Positions 55,576 through 64,000 of a DNA stretch of 64,000 bases are shown here, piece after piece. Each line of letters starts with the position of its first letter. Position 1 is the first letter of the stretch. The DNA comes from Isochrysis galbana. Lineage: Eukaryota > Haptophyta > Isochrysidales > Isochrysidaceae. The notes beneath the pieces are model-generated. The model saw only the letters and a list, made by a program, of their open reading frames with translations, was not told the origin of the DNA and ran no database searches. The position numbers and the translations under genes were made by a program. The DNA lies in assembly GCA_018136815.1 (NCBI GenBank), contig CM030933.1, forward strand, positions 5,782,282 through 5,846,281, in the 5' to 3' direction.

Positions 55576-55732
55576 ATTATCGCTAATATAGGGTCGGCGG
55601 AGCAGGACCCAACAGCAACACTCGCGATACGGGGAGGGGGGAGTCGAAACAAAAAAACTGTCCATCATAAAAAGAGATCGCTAGCTATGCAACACGAGCC
55701 TCGTCGGCTTGGGCAAAGAATGGCGGGACCGT

Positions 55733-57343
55733 TCATCGCCGGCTTGGAATAGCAGCCGTCACAACCATTACAAGTGTCGCAACGCCGATTGCCACGATGA
55801 CAGGTAAAACCACGGGCTTGGGGATCCTGAGCGACAGTTCGAATGTCCATGCCCAAGCCGTTTGCTTGCATTGCGGATTTTCTTGCGCTCTGCGGTCCCG
55901 CAATGATTGACCTAGACATTGCTGGGAGCTCGCATCCGAATGCACATGTGTAGCTGCCTCGCTCATAAATGTTTGGCATTCTTCGGTTGCAGTACCCAAG
56001 GCTGACGCCTCGTTCTCATCGGCCAAGTCTGCTCGTTTCTTTCGATTGCTTCGTTCGTCTGCACCTCGCGCTCGCTCATTTGGTTGAACGACACATGGTC
56101 GAGTCGGAGGCATCAAGCCCGACGGCAATAGCCCCGCATTGAAGACCGGTGTAGTGTCCAGCATCTGGGTCGCAGCCTCGCCGATGGGACTTGGGGCGGC
56201 AATGACCTCTTGGATGCACCACTGGATGATGGCTTCGACAGGCTCAGCCCGGAGCCTATCAAAGTCGTGCATCAATGTTGAGACCATTTGCTTCCACATT
56301 CGAGCCGCAGGAGTGTCGTAGAAGAGGCCGGTGAGCGGACAGAGCAACGAGCGTGCTACTTGCTCGCACCTGGCCTTAGTCCACGCAATCTGCTGGGCAC
56401 ACGAGCAATACTTGGCATACGCCTCTAGCACTTGTCGGCGTGTGCGGGGAGGTGAAGCACCGCATGTGAGACATTGACTTTCAGAGAGGGCAGGAGCATC
56501 ATCACTACTAGCATAAGCATAAGCGAGCGCATCCCGTGTGAGCGCAAACATGTAGGGATGCGCACGCGCACGCCGGCCGATCATAACACCGTGCACTCCT
56601 GCGCGGATTAGTGCCGCTGCCTGCGCCAGCGACGTCACCCCGCCGTTTAGGTAAAATTTGAGGTGAGGGAAGTCTTCCAACAGTGCAAACACCCACTCAT
56701 GGCGGAGAGGAGGCACTGACCGATTTTTCGCCGTGTCCAGATTGAGGATGGCCTTCCGGGCGTGCACGACGAAGTGGCGCACACCAACAGCCGACACCAG
56801 CTGGACAAACTTGTGCAGTTCCGCGTATGTGTCATGCTCATTGACGCCCAGCCGAATCTTGACCGAAACAGGTATGCGGACGGCTTCTATCATGGCAGCG
56901 CAACAGTCCGCCACGAGCTGTGGGTCAAACATGAGGCGCGCGCCGAAGCAGTTGCGCGAGCGGCCGCGAGTCTGAGCGGGGCACCCACAGTTCAGGTTGA
57001 TCTCATCGTAGCCTGCTTGCTCTCCCAGCTTGGCGCTCCGCGCGAGCTTGTCTGGATCAGAGCCTCCCAGCTGGAGCACTAGCGGCCGCTCCTCTGGGCT
57101 GAAGCCGTAGACCTCCTCAATATCGCGGTGGCGTTCGGGTCCGATTGTGTAATATTCGGGCTCGGATGGCGTGTTGTACAGCATTGCGTTATCCCACGTC
57201 ATCTCGCTCCACAGCTGTGGGCTGGGTCCAGGCGAGATGGTGCGCACGAGCATGCGGTAGTGCCGGTCGGTCACCTCGATCATCGGGGCGACGGAGAGGG
57301 CGCGCGTTCGCTCGTCATTGGCACAGCAGGGACAAGAAGTCAT
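55733..57343 (-). CDS. tRNA-dihydrouridine synthase, DusA type, with C-terminal membrane helix
   Basis: A single exon encodes 536 residues from the ATG at 57343. The flavin-binding barrel begins LSVAPMIEVTDRHYR and has VLQLGGSDPDKLARSAKL, GYDEINLNCGCPAQ (catalytic Cys in GCP), VSVKIRLGVNEHDTYAEL, FVVHARKA and LNGGVTSLAQAAALI. These match bacterial and plastid DusA, which reduces U20/U20a in the tRNA D-loop using NADPH. After the usual helical tRNA-binding domain comes about 170 unusual residues: a Cys-rich loop, a charged linker (NERARGADERSNRKKRADL) and a final hydrophobic helix (PVVLPVIVAIGVATLVMVV) near the C terminus, as in tail-anchored proteins. No N-terminal leader is evident. Confidence 0.88.
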   Translation of the reverse strand: MTSCPCCANDERTRALSVAPMIEVTDRHYRMLVRTISPGPSPQLWSEMTWDNAMLYNTPSEPEYYTIGPERHRDIEEVYGFSPEERPLVLQLGGSDPDKLARSAKLGEQAGYDEINLNCGCPAQTRGRSRNCFGARLMFDPQLVADCCAAMIEAVRIPVSVKIRLGVNEHDTYAELHKFVQLVSAVGVRHFVVHARKAILNLDTAKNRSVPPLRHEWVFALLEDFPHLKFYLNGGVTSLAQAAALIRAGVHGVMIGRRARAHPYMFALTRDALAYAYASSDDAPALSESQCLTCGASPPRTRRQVLEAYAKYCSCAQQIAWTKARCEQVARSLLCPLTGLFYDTPAARMWKQMVSTLMHDFDRLRAEPVEAIIQWCIQEVIAAPSPIGEAATQMLDTTPVFNAGLLPSGLMPPTRPCVVQPNERARGADERSNRKKRADLADENEASALGTATEECQTFMSEAATHVHSDASSQQCLGQSLRDRRAQENPQCKQTAWAWTFELSLRIPKPVVLPVIVAIGVATLVMVVTAAIPSRR

Positions 57344-57479
57344 CGTTGCAGCCCGACTTTCCACCCTCCGCGAGCTTACTCAGGGGGGTGGACGGAACAG
57401 GCCAAATGTTGCTTGGCCTCTAGCGCGGCGACGCCCACGCGGTAGAGGAACTGCAGTGCCGTGGCGGAGAGGTGGGGGG

Positions 57480-57741
57480 GGGGATCCCTGCCCTCTTACA
57501 TAATACTGTCTATGTTACTTACTACCTCCGTTCCAATACTGAGGTGTCACGCAGGCTATTGTTGAAGGGGGTAGCTTGCAGGGGCAATGGGGCACCCCAC
57601 GCAGACTAGGAGGGTGCAGAGGACTCGGACACGTGGAAACACATGGCCCGTATATATCTCCTCGCTCATCACGTCGAGAGACATGTATATGCATTTTAAA
57701 CACATTACACACCGTCGAATAGGCACATATAACCGCTTCCC
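57480..57741. other. Gene-free interval
   Basis: Short frames only; nothing recognised. Confidence 0.4.
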
Positions 57742-57870
57742 TAGGGCGGTCAAACAATTTTTTTAATAAGTATAAGGGGTGAAAAAATGATCATCGATCT
57801 CAGAATTGAGGAAATTTGAGGATTTTTTTCGGGAGAAAGTTCCCAATACACCCAACTAGCACATATCCGG
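57742..57870 (+). repeat. Transposon end with inner sequence shared with 12.9-13.0 kb
   Basis: Begins TAGGGCGGTCAAACA and continues through GGGTGAAAAAATGATCATC and GGGAGAAAGTTCCCAATACA. The reverse complement of 12885-13008 matches it throughout. The transposase relic begins about 220 bp further inside. Confidence 0.7.
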
Positions 57871-58087
57871 GGCCCATTAGGACCCGGACCCCCCCCTTGG
57901 GCCCCCACAACAAAACGTAATCAAGAACAGACAACAGACAAAAAAGACGCTAAAATCGCAAAAGCTTAAAAAGCCCAACTTCGAACCGATGCCGGGCGCG
58001 CTGCGTGGCCGTTTTCGACGATCCATCCGGATGAGGGACCCCACCAAATACCAAATACGCATATCCCTCGTCGTCGTCCGTGTTTCG

Positions 58088-59075
58088 CTACCACTGTTGC
58101 TCCTCAAACCAGAGACAAAACTTTGTCACCGTGTCGTTGAGAGAGTCCACCAAACTGCCGGAATGCACCGCAGCCTTGAATCGAATCAGTTGTTTACCTT
58201 GGTGTTTGTGCTCCCTGGTCGACTCGTCCAGGCCGACGTGCTGATGCGGATACCAAGCTTTGCCGAAGCCTGCAACAAGCAAGTCCGTCAGCTCCCGACG
58301 CTTCCTGTGCGTGTCCCACCCCGGAGCGCCTCGATCCATGGCGTTCTGTGTTCTGTGCGTTCAGCACGTCGCAGAAAGAGCCGTGCCTGTTGAGCCATGA
58401 ATATTGTTTGTGGTTGAGAGTGCCAAATAGCTGGGCGTCGAACAAAGAGAAGAGTGAGGGTTCCACAAAAGCTTCGCGCTCAACTCCGGCTTCAGTTGGG
58501 CCACTCGCACGCGGGCGGCAATCCACAGGTCAAAGTGGTGTGAGCGCAGGACACTGCCCATTTTGAGCATAGACCGTTCCACCGTGTCCTTCTTCCAATC
58601 CGGCCGCTCCTGCCGCCACGCCCGCGCGTGTTGCTTGGTGTAGGTGCACCAGCGTATTTTGAACTCCAGGGGAATCAGACTCGCCATGATGTCTGTCGGA
58701 CTCGACTTCTCACTCAGAGACCTGTCCGTGGCCACGGTCCGTGGGACCGGGCTCAGGGCCGCGAAAGGGCGGGAGCTCGCGAGCGATGGGGCCCGCCGTC
58801 CAACAAAAATCGTCGGGCAGAGCTTCGGCCGGCATCATGTCCTCGTCGCTCCACCCATCATCCGGCTCGTCGAACTCGTCCGCCCACTGCACCTCCGTCA
58901 CGTTCCTCTTGCCTGCCCTGCGCGCCACGCTGCTCGGCCTCCGCTCATGTCTTGGGCCTTCAATGATCGTGATGTTGCGGTCGAAGAGCTTGGGCTGGTG
59001 GTTCGGCGGCTGGTACATGGTGACCGTCTTCACGACACTCTTCCCACGCGCCTTGCCCATCTTCTCCACCTTCAC
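58088..59075 (-). pseudogene. DDE transposase relic, possibly piggyBac-like
   Basis: Three minus-strand frames follow each other with small frameshifts. 59075-58710 is charged and holds EFDEPDDGWSDEDMMPAE. 58735-58400 reads PTDIMASLIPLEFKIRWCTY and AQLKPELSAKLLW. 58480-58380 reads FDAQLFGTLNHKQYSWLNRH, and 58339-58088 reads QHVGLDESTREHKHQGK then CLWFEEQQW. An acidic N terminus, a PTD segment before a helical region and an LDES acidic site followed by a Lys/Gln-rich stretch are the order seen in piggyBac-type transposases, but the match is from pattern only. Several shifts show it is broken. Confidence 0.4.
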
Positions 59076-59639
59076 CTCGGACGGAGTGAGGTCGCGCTCC
59101 GCAAGGATTGAGGTGGGGGGGAGGGGGGGGTTGTCTGTGTGTCACGGGAAGCCCTGTCCGTCACGGATGGCATCACGGGCAGTGGATGGGGTGTGTGGTG
59201 GGGGCGGGGGGGCGGGTGGTAGCCGGTGGGGGGGGGGGGCTTCGCGCGAGAAACGCTCCCGCCAGCGCTTTCGTGGCAACGTCCTCCCGGGCTACTAAAA
59301 CCAAGCTCTATTGACGAATTTATTACAGGTACTGGTACCAGAGCCGGTAGGGGGTCTCATATCACCCCTGGAGGACCCCTATGGCCCTCCCAGGGCCCCT
59401 GTGGGCTCTAACTATAGCCATATGTACTCTAGACGCGATCATCGTCCTCGAGGAGGACTAGGCATACACGAGGGTTAAGTCTCAAGTATTTAGACTGAAG
59501 TCTAAAGTATTAAAGTATTACTCTATCTACTCTAGGAGGCGAGCCGCGTAAGAGTAGAGCTACTCCAGAGTAGAGTACTCTCGAAGCAGGGGGGAGGAGG
59601 GAGGGCGGGCCGCGCCCCCGCGTGATGAGAGAGAGGGGA

Positions 59640-59726
59640 GAGAGGGGGGGGGGGGGCAGAGGGGGGGGGGGGGGGGCGTCAGGGGGCAGGCAGGCGGGGC
59701 GGGGCGGGGCGGGGCGCTCCCCCCCG

Positions 59727-59757
<31 letters not shown>
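59640..59757. repeat. Long G tract followed by long C tract
   Basis: G runs of 10-16 alternate with short breaks, then a C run of more than 30 to 59756. The two arms could pair as a hairpin on one strand or form G-quadruplex structures. It sits about 185 bp upstream of the NDPK-like start codon. Confidence 0.8.
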
Positions 59758-59758
<1 letters not shown>

Positions 59759-59940
59759 GGTTCCACGTAACATCTTCCTCTTCCCCATCGCTTTCTTCTG
59801 TTTTTCCCGTCGGAGACCCTAATACCTATCCTCTCTCACCCTTGGCCTCTCCTCCTTCGCCTCCTCCGCCCGCGCCCGCGCGGCCCTCCCCCTTCTCGTC
59901 CTCTTCTCCACTCCCTGCCCAACCCTCGCTAGCCCGCCGC

Positions 59941-61909
59941 ATGTTGTTCTCCTCACTCCGGCGGGTGCCACGCGCGGGGGCGGTCGCTGCCGCCGCCGCC
60001 GCTACCGCCGTTGCCTACGTCGCATACCAGCCACGGGTGCAGGCGGCAGAGTCCGACAGCATCTATGTGATCAATGGGTATGGAAGCTGCTGCCACCTGG
60101 CCCCCAGCGGGCGGCGCAATTGTGTGGCGGCGCGGGAACTCGGCAACACCCTCACCTGCGCATCTCCTGCTCGCCACGCAGATTCTACATGGCGATGCGC
60201 GAAAAGTACACCAAGCCAGGTGCAAAGATCCACTACTACCTCGTGGAGTGGGATGCCAACAAGCTCTCATGGGAAGGATTCCGGAACACGGTGCGAGCAG
60301 TATTCTCATCGTCTTAACAAGGCGCATGGCACATGGGAGGCACTGCTCCTCGAGCAGCAACATCGCTCTAGAGGCTGCTTGCCCTCGATGGGCCCACAGA
60401 AATGCGGCAACAAACCAGGTGCAAGACAAATGATATTGGCCAGGAGTTCGCTGATCGCCCCCCTTCCGTGTCTCAGGTGCTGGGCTCGACTGATCCGGTG
60501 ATTGCTGCAGAAGGCTCGTTGCGGAAGTCCATCTTTACCGATTGGAAGAAGATGGGCCTCGCCTCGGAGCCGAATGTCGGAGACAACGGCGTACACGCAA
60601 GTGCCTCGCCCTTCGAGGCGCTCTGCGAACGGCTTAATTGGGTTGGTGAGTAGTATCAAATCTCCTCCGCGTGTTCATAGAAGCCACAGCGACAGTATGA
60701 GCGTGACCCAAATTTATCCTGCTGCAATGGTACCACTGCACTGGCTGCTGTACTCCATAGCCTATCCCTAAGACTTCTTCACCTGGATCTTCCACCCAGG
60801 CGCCAAGCTCGAGGAAGATGCTTTTGGCAAGGCCATGCTAGATGCGGGCATCCCGAAGGAGACCATTATGCACTGGACAAAGGACCCTCAGGTAATGTTC
60901 GAGGGCAAGAAGCAGTCTCTCTTTGACCTCCTCGAAGATCTGGACTACACAGAGTAAGCGTGTGGCTTTCCATTCTTCCAAATCAGCCTGCTGCGGACTG
61001 CATGAGAAGGAGTGCACAGTACGGCTTGGGTTTGGGCTCCCGAGTCGGATAGGTCCGGGCGATGGAGTGCTTCTGAAGGCACCTCTTAGAGCGCATATTC
61101 TTGGGCGATCGAACCGCGCGATCACGTTTGATCGGGACTGCATGCGTGACATTCCAGGTGCTTGTCCAAGGCGCAAGCCATCGCGGGCGTCTCAAGGAAG
61201 ATACCAGAGGGGAAGATGCAGGCGTTTGTCTTTGTCAAGCCGCATGCAGTAACAGATGCAACGCTGAGTCTAGTCAGTAAAAAGTTTGAAGATGTTGGCA
61301 TCAGTATCAAAGCAGAAGCTGACCTAACCGCTGATGTAATTGAAAAGGACAAGCTCATCGACAACCACTACTACGCCATTGCCAACAAGGTATGCCGAGT
61401 TCTTGAATGCGTGCATGTAAACGGGTGGGGCGCAATGCTCTGAAACTGCTCGTGCGACGTGTTGCATGCGCAGCACATTGCCACAGCTCGTAAGGACAGT
61501 GCCCCTGCCATGGAACGTGGACTTTTTCTGTGGGTGCCACATTGAGCGCCCTCTTCCGATTGTTCGGCTAGCTTCCATTCCTATGATCGTGTCATTTCAG
61601 GCGTCGCTAAGCAAACCGTCCGAGCTCAATCCGCCAATCGCCAAGCAAGAGGATTTTAAGAAGAAGTTTGGCATTTCATGGGACGAGGCGCTCAAAGCGG
61701 GGCTTGTCTACAACGCTGTAGATGGCTGCAAGAAGTTGGGCATTGGTGGTGCAGCAATGGATGCCAAATGGGCGAAGGCCAAAAAAGACGGGGCGCTCAT
61801 CAAGTTCGGCGGCGGTTTCTACGCCGGACGCATCCCAATGGAGAGCGTGAGCCCCAGCTCGTGGGCCTCCCCGCTTCTCCTTGGCTTGTATGCACTCTTC
61901 GCCAAGTAA
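59941..61909 (+). CDS. Nucleoside diphosphate kinase-like protein with permuted halves
   Basis: Six exons (59941-60077, 60182-60290, 60477-60645, 60773-60953, 61158-61389, 61601-61909) join in frame to 378 residues, with intron phases 2, 0, 1, 2 and 0. Residues 1-45 are an Arg/Ala-rich leader with a hydrophobic stretch, like an organelle presequence or anchor. Residues 47-140 resemble the C-terminal half of NDPK: REKYTKPGAKIHYYLVEWD, VLGSTDPVIAAEGSLR (as in the LGETNP...GTIRGDF region) and NGVHASASPFEALCERL, where the His lines up with the phosphorylated His. Residues about 215-330 resemble the N-terminal half: MQAFVFVKPHAVTDATLSLV and KKFEDVGISI. So the halves are in reverse order around a 60-residue linker. 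Whether it binds nucleotide or transfers phosphate is unknown. Confidence 0.75.
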
Positions 61910-62295
61910 GCGGTCAGCGTCCGCGAGTTCGGGAATAGTCAGTTCCTGTGCTTGAAGTCGACAGTGCTGATAGTGATGCGATCACCGCTTTGTCGGCTTC
62001 ATCCAGCTGCCCTTCCCCTTGTCCACATTGTCGCTCCGCCCTTCTGCCTCCCCGCCCCACTTGTATCGCTCATTTGCGTTGCATCGTGTAGCTGCCTGCT
62101 TTTGCCATGACGTTTGTGGCGCTTTGTGGCGCTGCTCTTCTGACGAGGTACTCCGCGCGCGCACTAGCGCGCACGTGTTTTGGTTTGGTCGGTGCCCCCA
62201 AGAACTGTCCACGAATCTGCTTCTTGAATTCCATCTTGCTCTACCATTTTAATTCATACTTAAAGTAGCTACTTCCTGCATTGTTACGTGTAATG
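61910..62295. other. Gene-free interval
   Basis: 3' flank of the NDPK-like gene; nothing recognised. Confidence 0.4.
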
Positions 62296-62299
62296 TCAA

Positions 62300-63090
62300 C
62301 TATCGATAAAATAGTAGGGTCATGGAGCGCGCCACGCTCCCCTCCTCTCTCTCCGCCCACTCCGCTGCGCCGGCCGAACAATCAAGAGCCATGGCAGACG
62401 CCATGCAACCGTACCGCCCAACAGCAAGGGCCACGTCCGATCCGGTGCCCGCGAGCCACCGCTCAAGCCCTAACCAGAACGATGCACCGGCTGATGCCAA
62501 CACACCACCACACATGGACACCCACTAGCAAATGCACACAATCCACACACACGACAAGCAGGAGCACCAGGACTCCTCCTCCCATAGGGAAGGAAAGCCT
62601 CCGGGCGCTGGGTCCCTACGCCGCCGCGGCACTCGCTTCACGCCCGACCGGAAGCGAACAAAAACGCAAAAGACCAGCAAACAGCAAAGATATAGACTAT
62701 TCGCTTACCCTAACACCCCGACGCCCGACAGCCTAAAAGCCTTGTACATGGTAGCGTGGAGGTACATCATAGAAGACTTCCACACTTCTACAGAGTAGAG
62801 TTTGACAGTTTGACAATTACAATTACACGTTTCACCACATACTAGCCATCGAAAGAACACTGAGCAGATTCACGATCCTCGTGAGCTAGAGGCCTCGAGA
62901 CTTCGGTGCGGTGCGCACGAGCACGAGCAAAGCCTCCCAAGGAAGAAATCCCAAAATTAAGGATGTGAGATGTGAGAGAGCTTAGTAGTTAGTAGCGCTC
63001 CCTTATTCCGAACTAACGATAAAAACTACCTCGTGACAAACACGAATCTGACCCTAGCTAGTGGCGGGCGCGCTCGGGATAGCGGAGACT
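62300..63090 (+). pseudogene. LINE deletion derivative: 5' leader joined to 3' tail
   Basis: The left part (62300-62530) has the same leader as 40.5 kb, then a basic Pro-rich frame (MERATLPSSLSAHSAAPAEQ). The right part (about 62690-62800) encodes RLFAYPNTPTPDSLKALYMV, homologous to the ORF2 tail at 19.7 kb, and continues out of frame with SRFTILVS-type sequence. The middle, including reverse transcriptase, is missing. It shows that the 39.6-40.5 kb and 19.5-20.06 kb fragments belong to one family. Confidence 0.6.
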
Positions 63091-63159
63091 GCTCGCCTAA
63101 ACGCAAGCAAACTCCCCGACTTAAGCCCAAGTAACATGGAACCCCCAGACCTCACAACA

Positions 63160-63335
63160 ACAGGCCGGTCACTCACGCTTTTTAACAACTATTTTCCATC
63201 CCTCCTGGGTGTCCAAGGTCCAAGGATTCCCCAGGGACCCCCCTTACCCTTACCTGCCCCCCCCCCCCCGCGAACCCCCTCTACCCCACGAAAATCCATG
63301 GCGTCGGTGAGTGACTCCCCCGCCTTGTCCGGCCC
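63160..63335 (+). repeat. Dispersed repeat, copy of 22355-22530
   Basis: Same order of blocks as the 22.4 kb copy, with a longer C-run (63258-63270). Confidence 0.65.
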
Positions 63336-63399
63336 ATGGAGGGCTGTTGCGCGTCTGCACAGGCAATAAGCCACTCACCCAGTTTGATGCGCTCATCGT

Positions 63400-63714
63400 T
63401 CATCGTTCATCGTTCGTGAGGGTGAGGAGCTGGGTGGTCCCGCATGCCCTTGGCATCTGCGGACTTCTTCGCAAATGCTTGGCGAACCTTACCCTCGGGG
63501 GCCAAGGGGAAGTTCCCACTTTGCAGCGCTCGATGCGCACTTTCACCCGTCGCCCGTCGCGCGGCAATGCGCAATGCTCGACTGCTTTGCGCACGTCGTC
63601 GAGGATGAGGATGGCAACGCGCTCCTTCGCCTGGAGGTCGCGGGCGGACTTCGTGTACCCACCCTCCGGGCGCTTCCTGGCCGCGGCTGGCTTGCTAGTG
63701 GCCGCTGGCGCCAT
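63400..63714 (-). CDS. Small basic protein, tentative
   Basis: Frame of 104 codons starting at 63714: MAPAATSKPAAARKRPEGG, then DLQAKERVAILILDDVRKAV and DGRRVKVRIERCKV. The beginning is Ala/Lys/Arg-rich and the middle looks like a real helix-strand pattern; the last third (after about residue 65) does not, so an intron may follow. It is divergent from the next gene with 140 bp between starts. No family is recognised. Confidence 0.35.
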   Translation of the reverse strand: MAPAATSKPAAARKRPEGGYTKSARDLQAKERVAILILDDVRKAVEHCALPRDGRRVKVRIERCKVGTSPWPPRVRFAKHLRRSPQMPRACGTTQLLTLTNDER

Positions 63715-63854
63715 CGGTGTGTCGGCGTGCTGGCTGCGAAGCGACGTTGGCTGCGAAGCGATAGCCTCTCTTCTACTCTAACTCCAGGCGAAAAGAAGAC
63801 ATAAAAATTTGGCATGCCGCCCTCTTCGCCGGTCAAAAGTTTGAGACGCGATCG

Positions 63855-64000
63855 ATGGTCCCTGCGCCCCTCTCGACTCTCGTCTCCAAGCTTTGGACGG
63901 ACGCGCCGCCTGAGCAACGCAAGCTGACCACGCAACTTGCACGCAACTCGTTCTACTTCGCCACAGCCGTCTTCCTCATCAAGCAGTTTGGTGAGCAGAT
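63855..64000 (+). CDS. Small membrane protein, 3'-partial
   Basis: From the ATG at 63855 the frame gives about 48 residues to the window edge: MVPAPLSTLVSKLWTDAPPE, then QRKLTTQLARNSFYFATAVF and LIKQFGEQ. One hydrophobic helix (SFYFATAVFLI) preceded by a basic amphipathic segment resembles small subunits of mitochondrial complexes or import receptors, but no firm family. Truncated by the window end. Confidence 0.4.
   Translation, partial: MVPAPLSTLVSKLWTDAPPEQRKLTTQLARNSFYFATAVFLIKQFGEQ

Noticed and set aside
1-64000. CRISPR arrays, operons, toxin-antitoxin or phage modules
   Set aside because: The repeats seen are tandem minisatellites or transposon copies without regular unique spacers, and the genes have introns; the window is eukaryotic.
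1-64000. tRNA, rRNA or other structured RNA genes
   Set aside because: None was recognised by eye; without a covariance-model scan I cannot support any, so none is listed.

Overview
This is a window of nuclear DNA from a eukaryote, most likely a photosynthetic alga with a complex (secondary or tertiary) plastid, such as a haptophyte or an ochrophyte. The evidence is: GT-AG introns of about 100-250 nt inside recognisable genes; a light-harvesting protein of the fucoxanthin/chlorophyll a/c type with a signal peptide ending in an alanine-glycine-phenylalanine motif; a plastid-like cyclophilin; GC-rich DNA with long G or C homopolymers; and many decayed transposable elements. No bacterial operon, CRISPR array or phage module was seen. 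The species cannot be named from the sequence alone.

Layout. 1-2471 (+) is the 3' part of a GH30 glycosidase gene with a beta-trefoil-like tail. 3016-4047 (-) is an F-box gene and 6092-9205 (-) an F-box plus actin-related (ARP8-like) gene. 9.9-13.2 kb is a nest of repeats holding a broken chromovirus integrase that is itself interrupted. 13429-14271 (-) is a cyclophilin. 15.07-19.5 kb (-) is a deleted Ty3/gypsy chromovirus abutting a LINE 3' fragment (19.5-20.06 kb, +). Two methyltransferases (21146-22051 and 22821-23891, both -), an unknown gene (24905-25591, +), a carbohydrate esterase (27712-29127, -) and a prolyl 4-hydroxylase (30810-31784, +) follow. 32.5-41.5 kb is mostly repeats around a coiled-coil gene (36124-37919). 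41515-43560 (+) encodes ankyrin repeats, FG repeats and a RAE1 WD propeller in one chain. 45468-46889 (-) is an unknown gene. 47877-50562 (+) is a fused aconitase X. 51797-52584 (-) is the antenna protein, 54159-54863 (+) a SnoaL/NTF2-like protein, 55733-57343 (-) a DusA-type tRNA dihydrouridine synthase with a membrane tail, 58.1-59.1 kb (-) a transposase relic, and 59941-61909 (+) a nucleoside diphosphate kinase-like protein whose halves are in swapped order. The window ends in a LINE relic and the first exon of a small membrane protein.

The genes are ordinary single-copy eukaryotic genes on both strands and do not form a pathway. Exon joins were worked out by hand from splice sites, frame and family similarity. 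In the AcnX, NDPK, RAE1, F-box, ARP8-like, cyclophilin, coiled-coil and antenna genes the joined exons keep frame throughout. The most unusual points are the ankyrin-FG-RAE1 fusion, the membrane segments in the ARP8-like protein, the permuted NDPK, the fused intron-bearing AcnX, and one transposon end motif that recurs at five sites.
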